Shown one piece after another: positions 1 through 8,448 of a stretch of DNA of 64,000 bases. A program made the position numbers and the translations under genes. This DNA is from Myxococcales bacterium (GTDB lineage Bacteria > Myxococcota_A > Polyangia > Polyangiales > Polyangiaceae), in contig JAEUKE010000124.1 of NCBI GenBank assembly GCA_016794345.1, positions 1 through 64,000 on the forward strand, written 5' to 3'. Every line of letters begins with the position of its first letter. Position 1 is the stretch's first letter. The notes under the pieces were generated by a model, which made no database searches, was not told the DNA's origin, and saw nothing but the letters and a program-made list of their open reading frames with translations.

Positions 1-1
1 G

Positions 2-679
2 GCGTGGGCGCGGGCCGTGGCGGATGCGCGTCGGCGCGCCGTGGATGTGGCGTGGGTACACGGGGTGGATGAGGAACGGTGGCGAGGGCGGCTCGATGCG
101 GTGGCCCGGGCTCGCGCGGTGGCGGAGGCGAGCGCCCGCGCGGAGGACGAGGCGTGGCTTCGCGCCGAAGAAGAGGCACGGGCGCGCGCGCGGCTCGAAG
201 CGGAGGCCCGCGCTCGCGCGGAGGCGGAGGCCAAGGCCCGCGCCGCGGAGGAAGCACGACGCGTCGCCGAGAATGAGCGGCGCGAGCGCGCGGAGCTCCT
301 GGCGCGGGCTCGAGAGGAAGAGGCGCGGGAGCGAGCCGAAGCCGTCGCGCGCGCGCGCGCCGAGGAGGAGGAGCGCCTCCGGGCCGAAGAGGAGGCGCGC
401 GCCAAGGCCGCAGCTGCGCGCGCGGAGGCCGAGGCGAGGATCCGCGCGGCCGCGGAGCGGATCGCGGCGGAGCGCGCGGAGGCCGAGCGGATCGCGGCGG
501 AGCGCGCGGCCGAGGAGCAGCGAGAAGCCGAGGCGCGTGAGGCGGCGGAGCGCGCGGCCGAGGAGCAGCGAGAGGCCGAGGAGCGCGAGGCGCTCCAGCT
601 CGCCGCGCAAGCCGAGGCCGCGGCCGAGCGCAAGGCGGTGCTCGAGCGCGGCTGGGCCCCGAAGAAGCGGCGGCGCTGA
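2..679 (+). CDS. Ala/Glu/Arg-rich coiled-coil protein, 5' end outside window
   Basis: The frame is open from the left edge, so the true start lies outside; the GTG at 17 is probably internal. The visible 225 residues are almost entirely A, E, R and K with a repeating pattern such as AEERAREEAR, typical of one long charged helix or coiled coil. Near 465-590 the DNA holds two near-identical copies of a segment encoding AAEEQREAE, a local tandem duplication. The C-terminus is basic (PKKRRR). No enzymatic motif is visible. Such tails occur on TolA-like, Rne-like and cytoskeletal proteins, but composition alone cannot decide between them and no function is assigned. The next gene begins about 70 bases downstream. 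Confidence 0.6.
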   Translation, partial: AWARAVADARRRAVDVAWVHGVDEERWRGRLDAVARARAVAEASARAEDEAWLRAEEEARARARLEAEARARAEAEAKARAAEEARRVAENERRERAELLARAREEEARERAEAVARARAEEEERLRAEEEARAKAAAARAEAEARIRAAAERIAAERAEAERIAAERAAEEQREAEAREAAERAAEEQREAEEREALQLAAQAEAAAERKAVLERGWAPKKRRR

Positions 680-750
680 AGCCGGGACCGAGACCAAAAT
701 GACGGCGTGCTTCGTGTACGCTCGCAGCTCACCGAAAGCGAGACGGCTCC

Positions 751-2397
751 ATGCTCGACACTCGAATGATGCCCTTCTCCCTCTCCGTTACGCACTTGCT
801 CGAGCGAGGGCGTGCCATCCACCCCGGCTCCGAGGTCGTCAGCCGGTTGCCGGACAAGTCGCTCCACAGGCAGACCTACCGCGACACCTACGAGCGCAGC
901 GAGCGCTTGGCCAAGGCGCTGACGCGGCTCGGGATCGGGCGAGGTGACCGCGTGGCCACGCTGTCGTGGAACCACCGCCAGCACCTCGAGGCCTACCTCG
1001 GCGTCCCGGCGATGGGTGCGGTCGTGCACACGTTGAACCTGCGGCTCTTCCCGGCCGAGATCGGCTACATCGCCAACCACGCCGATGACAAGGCTGTCAT
1101 CGTCGATCGGACGCTCTTCCCGCTCTTCGAGAAGTTTCGCCACGAAGTGAAGAGCCTCCGCCACGTGCTCTGCGTTCGCGACGACGGGGGACCGCTGCCC
1201 GACGGCGCGCTCGATTACGAGGTCTTGCTCGCCGAGGAGGCGCCCACCGCACGCCCCGACGGGTTCGGCCCGCCGGCGGGGTCTCCGTTTTTTCACCCCG
1301 ACGAGCAGGCCGCGGCGATGGTCTGTTACACGTCCGGCACGACGGGCAACCCCAAGGGTGTCGCCTACACCCACCGCTCGACGGTGCTCCACGCGCTGGT
1401 CGCGTCGATGCGGGACAACCTCGGCGTGGGAGCTGACGATGTCGTCATGCCTGTCGTGCCGATGTTCCACGCGGCGGCCTGGGGCCTTCCTTACGTGGCT
1501 TGGGTGAACGGCGCCAAGGTGGTCTTCCCCGGGCCGCACCTCGATCCCGAGTCGCTGCTCGATCTGATGCAGGCCGAGCGCGTGACATTCGCCGCTGGGG
1601 TGCCCACCATCTGGAACGGCATCCTGGCGAAGCTCGACGCCGAGCCGAAGCGGTGGGACCTCTCCGCGATGCGGACGATGGTCATCGGCGGCTCCGCCGC
1701 GCCGCCGGCCATGATCCGGGGTTTCGCCGAGCGGCACGGGCTGCTCGTCACACACGCCTGGGGGATGACGGAGACGAACCCGCTCGGCACGGTCGCCAGC
1801 GTCAAGGCGAACGTCGCGGAGCGCGGCGCCGACGCGGTGCTGCACGCCCGGTCCTCCCAGGGGCTGCCGGTCGCCTTCGTGGAGACGCGGCACGTCGACG
1901 AGCGAGGCGCGATCATGCCTTGGGACGGAAAGACGATGGGCGAGCTCGAGGTCCGCGGGCCCTGGGTGGCGCGGAGCTACATGGGTGACGAGGGGCCCGA
2001 TCGGTTCACCGCGGACGGATGGTTCAAGACCGGAGACGTCGTCACGATCGACGGGGACGGATACGTCCGGATCACCGACCGCTCGAAGGACGTCATCAAG
2101 TCGGGCGGCGAGTGGATCAGCAGCGTCGCGCTCGAGAACGCGCTCATGTCTCACCCCTCCGTCCTGGAGGCAGCCGTGTTCGCGAGAGAGGACTCGAAAT
2201 GGGGTGAGCGCCCCGTCGCGGCGATCGTGTTGCGCCCCGATCAGGAGGTGACGGAGAAGGAGCTCGAGGGGCACCTCGCGCCACACTTCGTGAAATATTG
2301 GCTCCCGGACAGCTACGTGTTCGTCCCGGAGATCCCGCGGACTTCGACGGGAAAGTTCCTGAAATCGAAGCTCCGAGAGGAGTACGGAAAGAGCTAG
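751..2397 (+). CDS. AMP-forming acyl-CoA ligase, AlkK-like
   Basis: 548 residues, normal for an AMP-forming fatty-acid CoA ligase. Such enzymes activate a free acid with ATP to acyl-AMP and then load it on CoA. The P-loop [12 protein letters not shown] lies at about 193-204. The A8-type region with GWFKTGDVV and the C-terminal catalytic lysine in STGKFLK are intact. The N-terminal region ([24 protein letters not shown]) resembles medium-chain ligases of the AlkK/DmdB branch, so the substrate is inferred to be a medium-chain or methyl-branched acid. The ATG at 751 is taken; ATGs at residues 6 and 7 are alternatives. The stop is one base before the start of the next gene, so the two are probably co-transcribed. 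Confidence 0.9.
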   Translation: MLDTRMMPFSLSVTHLLERGRAIHPGSEVVSRLPDKSLHRQTYRDTYERSERLAKALTRLGIGRGDRVATLSWNHRQHLEAYLGVPAMGAVVHTLNLRLFPAEIGYIANHADDKAVIVDRTLFPLFEKFRHEVKSLRHVLCVRDDGGPLPDGALDYEVLLAEEAPTARPDGFGPPAGSPFFHPDEQAAAMVCYTSGTTGNPKGVAYTHRSTVLHALVASMRDNLGVGADDVVMPVVPMFHAAAWGLPYVAWVNGAKVVFPGPHLDPESLLDLMQAERVTFAAGVPTIWNGILAKLDAEPKRWDLSAMRTMVIGGSAAPPAMIRGFAERHGLLVTHAWGMTETNPLGTVASVKANVAERGADAVLHARSSQGLPVAFVETRHVDERGAIMPWDGKTMGELEVRGPWVARSYMGDEGPDRFTADGWFKTGDVVTIDGDGYVRITDRSKDVIKSGGEWISSVALENALMSHPSVLEAAVFAREDSKWGERPVAAIVLRPDQEVTEKELEGHLAPHFVKYWLPDSYVFVPEIPRTSTGKFLKSKLREEYGKS

Positions 2398-2398
2398 G

Positions 2399-3409
2399 AT
2401 GCCCAGCATGGGGCATCGGCATCCGAGCATCCTGCGCGTCGGCAGCGAGGTGCTGAGGAACAACGCCCTCGGCGATCCGCACGAGCGCGAGGCGTGGATC
2501 TACACGCCGCCCGACCACGATCCGTCGGTCCCCATCCCGGCGCTGCTCGCGCTCGCCGGGTTCACCGGCCACGGCCCGATGTTGTTCAACACGGACCCGC
2601 TTGGTGACTCGCTCGGGGCGCGGCTCGACCGCCTCATCGGCTCCGGGGGGTGCCCGCCGTGCCTGGTCGTGGCGCCCGACTGCTTCACGCGCTTCGGTGG
2701 GAACCAATACATCGACTCCACGGCGACCGGTCCCTACGCGACCCACCTCGTGAAGGAGGTCGTGCCTGCCGTGGAGGCGCGGTACGCCGTCTCGAGCTGG
2801 GGGGTGTTCGGCAAGAGCTCCGGCGGGTATGGCGCGGTGGTCCTGGCGATGCTCCACCCGGAGACCTTCCGCGCCTTCGCCGATCACTCCGGGGACGCGA
2901 ACTTCGAGCTCTGTTATCTGCCCGACGCGCTCGACGCGCTCGATCAGGTCCGGCAGGCCGGCGGCAAGCGAGCCTGGCTCGAGGCGTATTGGGCAGGAGC
3001 GCAGCGGCGAGGGAGCAAGCAGATCAAGGCGCTCAACTTCCTGGCAATGGCCGCGCATTATTCGCCGAACCCCGACGCCGAGCTCGGCTTCGACCTCCCG
3101 TTCGACGAGTCGGGGCGCTTCCTGGCCGACGTGTGGGCGAGGTGGCAGGCCTGGGACCCCGTTCGAATGGTGGCGCGCCACAAGGAAGCGCTCCGGCACC
3201 AGCGAACCATCTTCCTCGACTGCGGCTCGCGCGACGAGTTCGGCCTACATTGGGGCGCGCGCGCCCTCTCCGAGGAGCTGACGAAACATGGGGTGGCCCA
3301 CGTTTTCGAGGAGTTCGACGACGGGCACATGAACATCCCTTACCGGTTCGAGCGGAGCGTGCCGGTGCTGGCGCGCGCGCTCGGCTCCTCGGCGGAGCGG
3401 CGGGGTTGA
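2399..3409 (+). CDS. Alpha/beta-hydrolase, esterase-D-like
   Basis: 336 residues with the layout of the esterase-D / putative esterase family. It has the strand and oxyanion region ALLALAGFTGHG, the nucleophile elbow GKSSGGYG (Ser at about 142), an acidic residue in DCGSRDEFG and a late histidine in FDDGHMN. No signal peptide is visible, so it is probably cytoplasmic. It starts one base after the ligase stop and overlaps the kinase start by 4 bases (TTGA), which indicates translational coupling of ligase, hydrolase and kinase. It may cleave an ester or thioester linked to the ligase substrate; that is inference from position only. A deacylase or lipase-like esterase is equally possible. Confidence 0.8.
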   Translation: MPSMGHRHPSILRVGSEVLRNNALGDPHEREAWIYTPPDHDPSVPIPALLALAGFTGHGPMLFNTDPLGDSLGARLDRLIGSGGCPPCLVVAPDCFTRFGGNQYIDSTATGPYATHLVKEVVPAVEARYAVSSWGVFGKSSGGYGAVVLAMLHPETFRAFADHSGDANFELCYLPDALDALDQVRQAGGKRAWLEAYWAGAQRRGSKQIKALNFLAMAAHYSPNPDAELGFDLPFDESGRFLADVWARWQAWDPVRMVARHKEALRHQRTIFLDCGSRDEFGLHWGARALSEELTKHGVAHVFEEFDDGHMNIPYRFERSVPVLARALGSSAERRG

Positions 3410-6400
3410 GTCGGCCTCGCGACGACACGCGGTTCGAGACCCTCGAGCGCGTCGGCGCCGGAGGGTCGAGCGCCGTTCATCGCGCGAGAGATCGCGAGAC
3501 GGGCCACATCGTCGCTTACAAGGAGCTCTTCGGCCTGGGCCCAGACGACGGCGCTCGCTTCGCCAGGGAGTGCGCGCTCCTCTCCACGCTCTCCGCGCCG
3601 GGTATCGTCCGGTACGTCGCGCACGGCTTCACGCCGACCCCGTGGCTCGTGATGGAGTGGGTGGAGGGGCCGACGCTCTCGAAGCTCCTCCGAGCGCGCG
3701 GGCTCACCTGGAGCGAGAGCCTCGACCTCGTGCAGAAGGTGGCCCGCGCCGTCGGCGAGCTGCACCGGCGAGGGATCGTCCACCGGGACATCAAGCCCTC
3801 CAACATCATCCTCGAGGACGGCGACGTGGCGAGGCCCAAGCTCATCGATCTCGGCATCGCGCGCCCCGAAGGGGAGTCGACGACCATGACGGGCGTGGTG
3901 GTGGGGACGGCCGGCTACATGGCCCCTGAGCAAGCGCGCGGGGAGAGCCACATCGACGCGCGCGCCGACGTCTTCGCCCTTGGGTGCCTCCTCTTTCGCA
4001 CCCTGACCGGGCAGGCCCCGTTCAGCGGGGACGACGCGCTCGCCGTCATGCTCCGGGTCACGCTGGAGGACGCGCCCCGCCTCGGCGAGATCGACTCACG
4101 TTTCCCGGTGGAGCTGGAGGAGCTGTGCGGGCGGCTCCTCGCGCGCCAGCGTGAGGCGCGGCCGCGCGACGGGACGGAGGTTGCCGACCTCCTCGGCGCC
4201 CTGGGTGAGATCGAGAGCGTCCCGACGAGGCGCAGCTTCAACGACCTGGGCGCCGTCACCACGACCGAACGCCGCCTCGTGGTCCTCGTCCTCGTGCGCC
4301 CGTACGGCGGCGACCCGTCCGCGCTCGACGAGCCGCTCCGGGCGCTCGGCCTCCGCCCAGACAGACTGGCTGACGGAACCGTCGTGATCCCCGTGACGTC
4401 CGAGGGGGACGCGGGAGGCTCCGCGCTGCGAGCGGCGCGGGCCGCGCTGCGGATCAGGGCTGTCTCGCCGCGAGCGATGGTCACGATCGCCATCGGCCGA
4501 GCGGCCGAGGCGAGGGGCGGGGAGCTCGTCGGTGAAGCCGCCGGCCGCGCGAGCTCGCTCCTCGCGCAGCTCGCGACGGGGGGGCAGCCCGGGGAGATCG
4601 CCGTCGACGCCGGGACGGCGCGGCTGCTCGCCGACCGCTTCATCGTCCGACCCCGCCCGTTCGGCGGCGTGCTCGTCGCGGAGCACGTGGGGGCGAGCCT
4701 GGGCGCGGTCGATCTCGGGCGGGACTTCGTCGGGCGCGATCGAGAGCTCACCTTCTTGAGCGACCTCGTAGGCCAGGCGTGGAACGAGCGACGCGCGACG
4801 GCCATCGTCGTCACTGGCGCCGCCGGCACGGGCAAGTCCCGCCTGGCACGCGAGCTCCTCGGCCGCCTCGGCGACCGGTCGGAGGTCTGGGTCGTCCAGG
4901 GGGACCCGCTCACCTCCTCGACGCCGCTGGGCATGTTGAGGCCGCTCCTCGTCAAACAGGCGGGCATCGTCGCGGGTGAGCCACCGTCGACCTCGATGCA
5001 GCGCGTGCGCGAGCTCGTGGCCGCGCTCCTCCCGCCGGCCTCGGTCGACAGGGTCACGGAGTTCTTGGGGGAGCTCCTGGCGCTGGCGCCGGAGGGGCCT
5101 CGCAGCGTGTCGTTCGCCGCCGCGCGTCGCGACGCGACCCTGATGGGTGATCAGCAGCGCAGGGCGGTCTGCGAGCTCATCGATCAGGTGAGTCGCAGGG
5201 CGCCGCTCCTCTTCGTGGTGGAGGACCTGCAGTGGGCGGATCAAGCGACGATGTCGCTCTTGCAGAGCGTGCTCGGCGCGCTCGACTCGTCGCCGCTCTG
5301 TCTGCTCGCGCTCGCCAGGCCTGCGGCGATCGAGACCTTCCCGCGTCTGTTCTCGCTTCGCGGCGTGCACGAGCTCAAGCTCGATGCACTCTCGAGGGGA
5401 TCGAGCGAGCTCCTCGGGCGCGCGCTGCTCGGCGCCGATGCGCCCGAGGAGGTCGTCCAGTCGATCGTGGAGCGAGGTGGGGGGAACCCGTTTTTCCTCG
5501 AGGAGCTCGTGCGGGCGTTTCGCGCGGGGGGCTCGGCGGCCGCGCTCCCGGACAGCGTGCTCGCCGTGCTCGAAGCCCGACTGGAGTCGCTCCCCGCGGC
5601 GGCGCGGCGCGCGCTGCGCGGCGCGAGCGTGTTCGGTCGCCGGTTCTGGGAGGCCGGCCTCGCGGCGCTCCTTCCCAAGCTCGACGTCGGCGCGCAGCTC
5701 GACCAGCTCGAGCGGGCGGAGCTCATCCGACCCACGACGACGAGCCGCTTCGAGGGCCACGTGGAGTGGGCGTTCCGAAGCAGCGCTCTGCAGGAGGCCA
5801 GCTACGCCAGGCTGCCGGCGGAGGACCGGCGACGAGCCCACCTCGCGGCGGCGCATTGGCTCGAGCGCGCGGGCGAGAGCGACCCGACGCTGCTCGCGGA
5901 GCACTTCGAGCGCGGCGGCGACCAGAAGAGCGCGGCCGGGCTCTTGGCCGGCGCGGCCCATCTCGCGCTCGAGGCGAGCGACCTGGAGCAAGCGGTGGTG
6001 CTGGCAGAGCGGGCGAAGCGTTGTGGGTTCGAAGGGAAGGAGCTCGGGGCCGTGCTCGCCGACGAGGCGGAGGCGCGCCTGTGGCTCGGTCAGAACCCCG
6101 AGGCGCTCGCAGCCGCCAAGGAGGCGCTCGCGCTGATCGATGGGGGCTCCTCGCTCTGGTGTCGCGTGGCGACGGTGGTCGTGACCGCCGGGAGCCGGAC
6201 CCAGGATCGGAGCGCGGTGTCGGACGTCCTCGAAGCGCTGCTCGAGCTCGAGCTCGGTGACGGCGCGCCGGTGGAGCACACGAACCTGGTGTCGCAGGCA
6301 GCCATCCAGCTCATCTTCCTCGGGAGCCTCGACGCAGCCGACCGTGTGCTCGCGCGGACGCCCGCCGGTCTCGCGCACCGCGACCCCGGGCAGGCCGCCT

Positions 6401-7266
6401 GGATCCTGCGGGCACGCGCCTGGCGCGCGCTCGCGGCGGGCGACACCGCGAGCTACGGCATGTTGATGCGGCACTCCGCCATCGCCTTCAGCGAGATCGG
6501 CGATCAACGCAACGCCTGTGTGCAGCAGGTCAACGTGGCGTACGCGGCGACGCTCCTCGGCCAATACGAGGACGCGGTGGCGGGCCTCGAGGCCGTGATG
6601 CGCGAGACCAAGCCGCTCGGGCTCACCGCCGTGAGCTCCGTGGCCCGGCACAACCTCGGGCTGGCCCTCGCGCGGTCGGGCAAGATCGAGGCCGGCGAGC
6701 GCGCGGAGCGCGAAGCGGTCGAGGCGTTTCGCGCCCAGGGCGACCTGCGGATGCTCGCCGCCAGCCTCGGTTACCTGTCCCACATCCTGCTGGAGAAGGG
6801 CGACGTCGACGGCGCCGTCGAGGCGGGCAAGAGCGCGGTGGAGGTCGCGCCCGATCGCTCACCGGTGCGGGCCATCGCGCTGGCGACGCTCGCCACGGCG
6901 CTCCTCGGCAGGGCCGTGCCGCGAGGTGCCCTCCGCGCCCGACCCGAGGCGGCCGGCGACGTGAGCGCCGCGATCGCCGCGGCGTCGAGCGCGCGTGCAT
7001 TGCTCGGCGCGCTCGGGGGCGTCGACGAAGGGGAGGGGGCGATCCTGGTCGCGTATGCCCGCGCCATGGCCGCCGCCGGGCGCGAGTCCGACGCGCGAGT
7101 CGCCTCCACCGCGGCGGCGTCGCGCCTGCGTGAGCGGGCCGACAAGCTCAGCGACGCGCAGCGCGGTCCGTTCCTCGAGCGCGTGCCGGAGAACCGAGAG
7201 CTCGTGGCGCTGGTGCGCGCGCTCGGTCTGGAGGACCCCGCCGAGGCCGACGACGACGCGTTCTGA
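3406..7266 (+). CDS. Ser/Thr protein kinase fused to cyclase-like, STAND-ATPase and TPR regions
   Basis: Starts at TTG 3406, overlapping the upstream stop; the same frame is open further left but there it is antisense noise over the esterase. 1286 residues. The kinase domain (about 10-270) has ATP lysine K39, HRDIKPSN at 126, a DLG in place of DFG at 148 and an APEQ motif, so it looks active. Residues about 287-425 resemble a class III nucleotide cyclase that lacks the metal-binding aspartates. A STAND/AAA_16 ATPase follows, with Walker A GAAGTGKS at about 472 and Walker B FVVEDLQWAD at about 604. From about 800 on there are helical TPR-type repeats. This is the myxobacterial one-protein signalling layout. 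Kinase substrate and ligand are unknown. Confidence 0.9.
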   Translation: MSRPRDDTRFETLERVGAGGSSAVHRARDRETGHIVAYKELFGLGPDDGARFARECALLSTLSAPGIVRYVAHGFTPTPWLVMEWVEGPTLSKLLRARGLTWSESLDLVQKVARAVGELHRRGIVHRDIKPSNIILEDGDVARPKLIDLGIARPEGESTTMTGVVVGTAGYMAPEQARGESHIDARADVFALGCLLFRTLTGQAPFSGDDALAVMLRVTLEDAPRLGEIDSRFPVELEELCGRLLARQREARPRDGTEVADLLGALGEIESVPTRRSFNDLGAVTTTERRLVVLVLVRPYGGDPSALDEPLRALGLRPDRLADGTVVIPVTSEGDAGGSALRAARAALRIRAVSPRAMVTIAIGRAAEARGGELVGEAAGRASSLLAQLATGGQPGEIAVDAGTARLLADRFIVRPRPFGGVLVAEHVGASLGAVDLGRDFVGRDRELTFLSDLVGQAWNERRATAIVVTGAAGTGKSRLARELLGRLGDRSEVWVVQGDPLTSSTPLGMLRPLLVKQAGIVAGEPPSTSMQRVRELVAALLPPASVDRVTEFLGELLALAPEGPRSVSFAAARRDATLMGDQQRRAVCELIDQVSRRAPLLFVVEDLQWADQATMSLLQSVLGALDSSPLCLLALARPAAIETFPRLFSLRGVHELKLDALSRGSSELLGRALLGADAPEEVVQSIVERGGGNPFFLEELVRAFRAGGSAAALPDSVLAVLEARLESLPAAARRALRGASVFGRRFWEAGLAALLPKLDVGAQLDQLERAELIRPTTTSRFEGHVEWAFRSSALQEASYARLPAEDRRRAHLAAAHWLERAGESDPTLLAEHFERGGDQKSAAGLLAGAAHLALEASDLEQAVVLAERAKRCGFEGKELGAVLADEAEARLWLGQNPEALAAAKEALALIDGGSSLWCRVATVVVTAGSRTQDRSAVSDVLEALLELELGDGAPVEHTNLVSQAAIQLIFLGSLDAADRVLARTPAGLAHRDPGQAAWILRARAWRALAAGDTASYGMLMRHSAIAFSEIGDQRNACVQQVNVAYAATLLGQYEDAVAGLEAVMRETKPLGLTAVSSVARHNLGLALARSGKIEAGERAEREAVEAFRAQGDLRMLAASLGYLSHILLEKGDVDGAVEAGKSAVEVAPDRSPVRAIALATLATALLGRAVPRGALRARPEAAGDVSAAIAAASSARALLGALGGVDEGEGAILVAYARAMAAAGRESDARVASTAAASRLRERADKLSDAQRGPFLERVPENRELVALVRALGLEDPAEADDDAF

Positions 7267-7286
7267 GGTGGCGCGTGCGCGTTACA

Positions 7287-7317
7287 GCGAGGGTCGGTTG
7301 CCTCGACCGACCCTCGC
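7287..7317. terminator. Bidirectional hairpin terminator between convergent genes
   Basis: A perfect 12-bp inverted repeat (GCGAGGGTCGGT, 7-nt loop, complementary arm) sits 20 bases after the kinase stop and about 90 bases after the stop of the convergent M28 peptidase. There is no strong T-run, so it may act as an intrinsic-like stem for both directions. A second small palindrome (CCAAGGG-AG-CCCTTGG) is at 7379-7394. Confidence 0.6.
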
Positions 7318-7408
7318 CATTGACGAGCGAGCGGCGGGTGCAGAGGGGTGGCATGTGTGCCGCGGAAAGGGCCCTCACCCAAGGGAGCCCTTGGAGCGGC
7401 AAACTCGA

Positions 7409-8443
7409 TCACGGCAACCGAACACCGCTGTAGCGCTGCCCCGCTCGCAGCGCGCGAACGACCTTTGCGAGTCCGTCCACCGCGAGCGTCAATCGATCGA
7501 AATCGATCTTGTCGGGGGTGTCGCTGTCTCGGTGGTAATGCGGATAGCGGAACGGGGCCGTGTCGGTGACCATCACGGCGGGCCAGCCCTCGAGCCAGAA
7601 CGACTCGTGATCGCTCCAACCTGCACCGGGAATCCAACCCGGAATGGCTGCCCCCTCGGAGGGCAAGACGTCGGCCTCGCGAAAGGTCTCGACGACGTCT
7701 CGGACGAGCGCTCGCGACGAGAGGTCGCCGACGAACGCCAGGAAGCTCCCGCGGCTCGGGTAGATGACGCTGAATGGCGGCGGGTATTGCTGGGAGCCCT
7801 CGGTGTCGTCGTAGTAGCCCAAGGTCTCGAGGCTCAGCATCGCGACGATGGGCTCGCCCGCTAGTCTGGCGTTTCGCGCGTGGACGCGGCTCCCCATTGC
7901 TTCGGTCCGGAAGTGCGGGGGCTCCTCGTTGGCGAACAGGACGAAGCGGAGTCCGAGCTCGGCTCGATCGCTGCGGAGGCGGCGCGCGAGCTCGAGCAGG
8001 GCGACGACGCCGCTGCCGTTGTCGTTGGCCCCGGGGCTGCCGCGCGCCGTGTCGTAATGGGCGCCGACCACCACCCACCCGGCGCCCTCCCCGGAGGCCT
8101 CCGCGACGACGTTGTGACACGCTCGCCCATTCACGTCGAACGTCTCGCTGCGCGGCTCGTAGCCCGCCTGTCGCAGCCTCTCCTCGAGGAAGACGCGCGC
8201 GCGCTCGTACGCGCGCGGAAGACCCACGTGCCGCTCGCCGATCTCGACGGCGAGCACGTCGAGATCGGCGGACAGGCGCTGCCGCGCGGCGCGCTGGGCC
8301 TCGTCGAGCGGAGGCGGCGGCTCTCGCCGTGACGTGCCCGGCATGGAAGCCGTGCAGAGGTAGGCGCCGAGCGGGAGCGCGAGGAGCACGAGCGCGGCGG
8401 CGAGAGGGCGCCACACGCGACGACGTGTCTTCACGCTCGCCAC
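7409..8443 (-). CDS. Exported M28-family zinc aminopeptidase
   Basis: 344 residues. Residues 10-32 are a hydrophobic signal or anchor segment after basic residues, so the enzyme faces the periplasm or outside. The zinc set of family M28 is visible in order: His129 (GAHYDT), bridging Asp141 (GANDNGSG), catalytic Glu173 and ligand Glu174 (ANEEPP), an acidic residue in the SLETLGY region and a late His in HYHRDSDTPDKID. It therefore probably releases N-terminal residues from peptides using two zinc ions. It begins 5 bases after the stop of the upstream acyl-CoA ligase on the same strand, so the pair is likely one transcript, although no functional link is obvious. Confidence 0.88.
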   Translation of the reverse strand: MASVKTRRRVWRPLAAALVLLALPLGAYLCTASMPGTSRREPPPPLDEAQRAARQRLSADLDVLAVEIGERHVGLPRAYERARVFLEERLRQAGYEPRSETFDVNGRACHNVVAEASGEGAGWVVVGAHYDTARGSPGANDNGSGVVALLELARRLRSDRAELGLRFVLFANEEPPHFRTEAMGSRVHARNARLAGEPIVAMLSLETLGYYDDTEGSQQYPPPFSVIYPSRGSFLAFVGDLSSRALVRDVVETFREADVLPSEGAAIPGWIPGAGWSDHESFWLEGWPAVMVTDTAPFRYPHYHRDSDTPDKIDFDRLTLAVDGLAKVVRALRAGQRYSGVRLP

Positions 8444-8448
8444 GGCCG

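Noticed and set aside
4096-6783. An 895-codon minus-strand frame across the kinase gene
   Set aside because: Antisense shadow: Arg/Glu/His-rich, no motif, while the plus strand has clear kinase and ATPase motifs.
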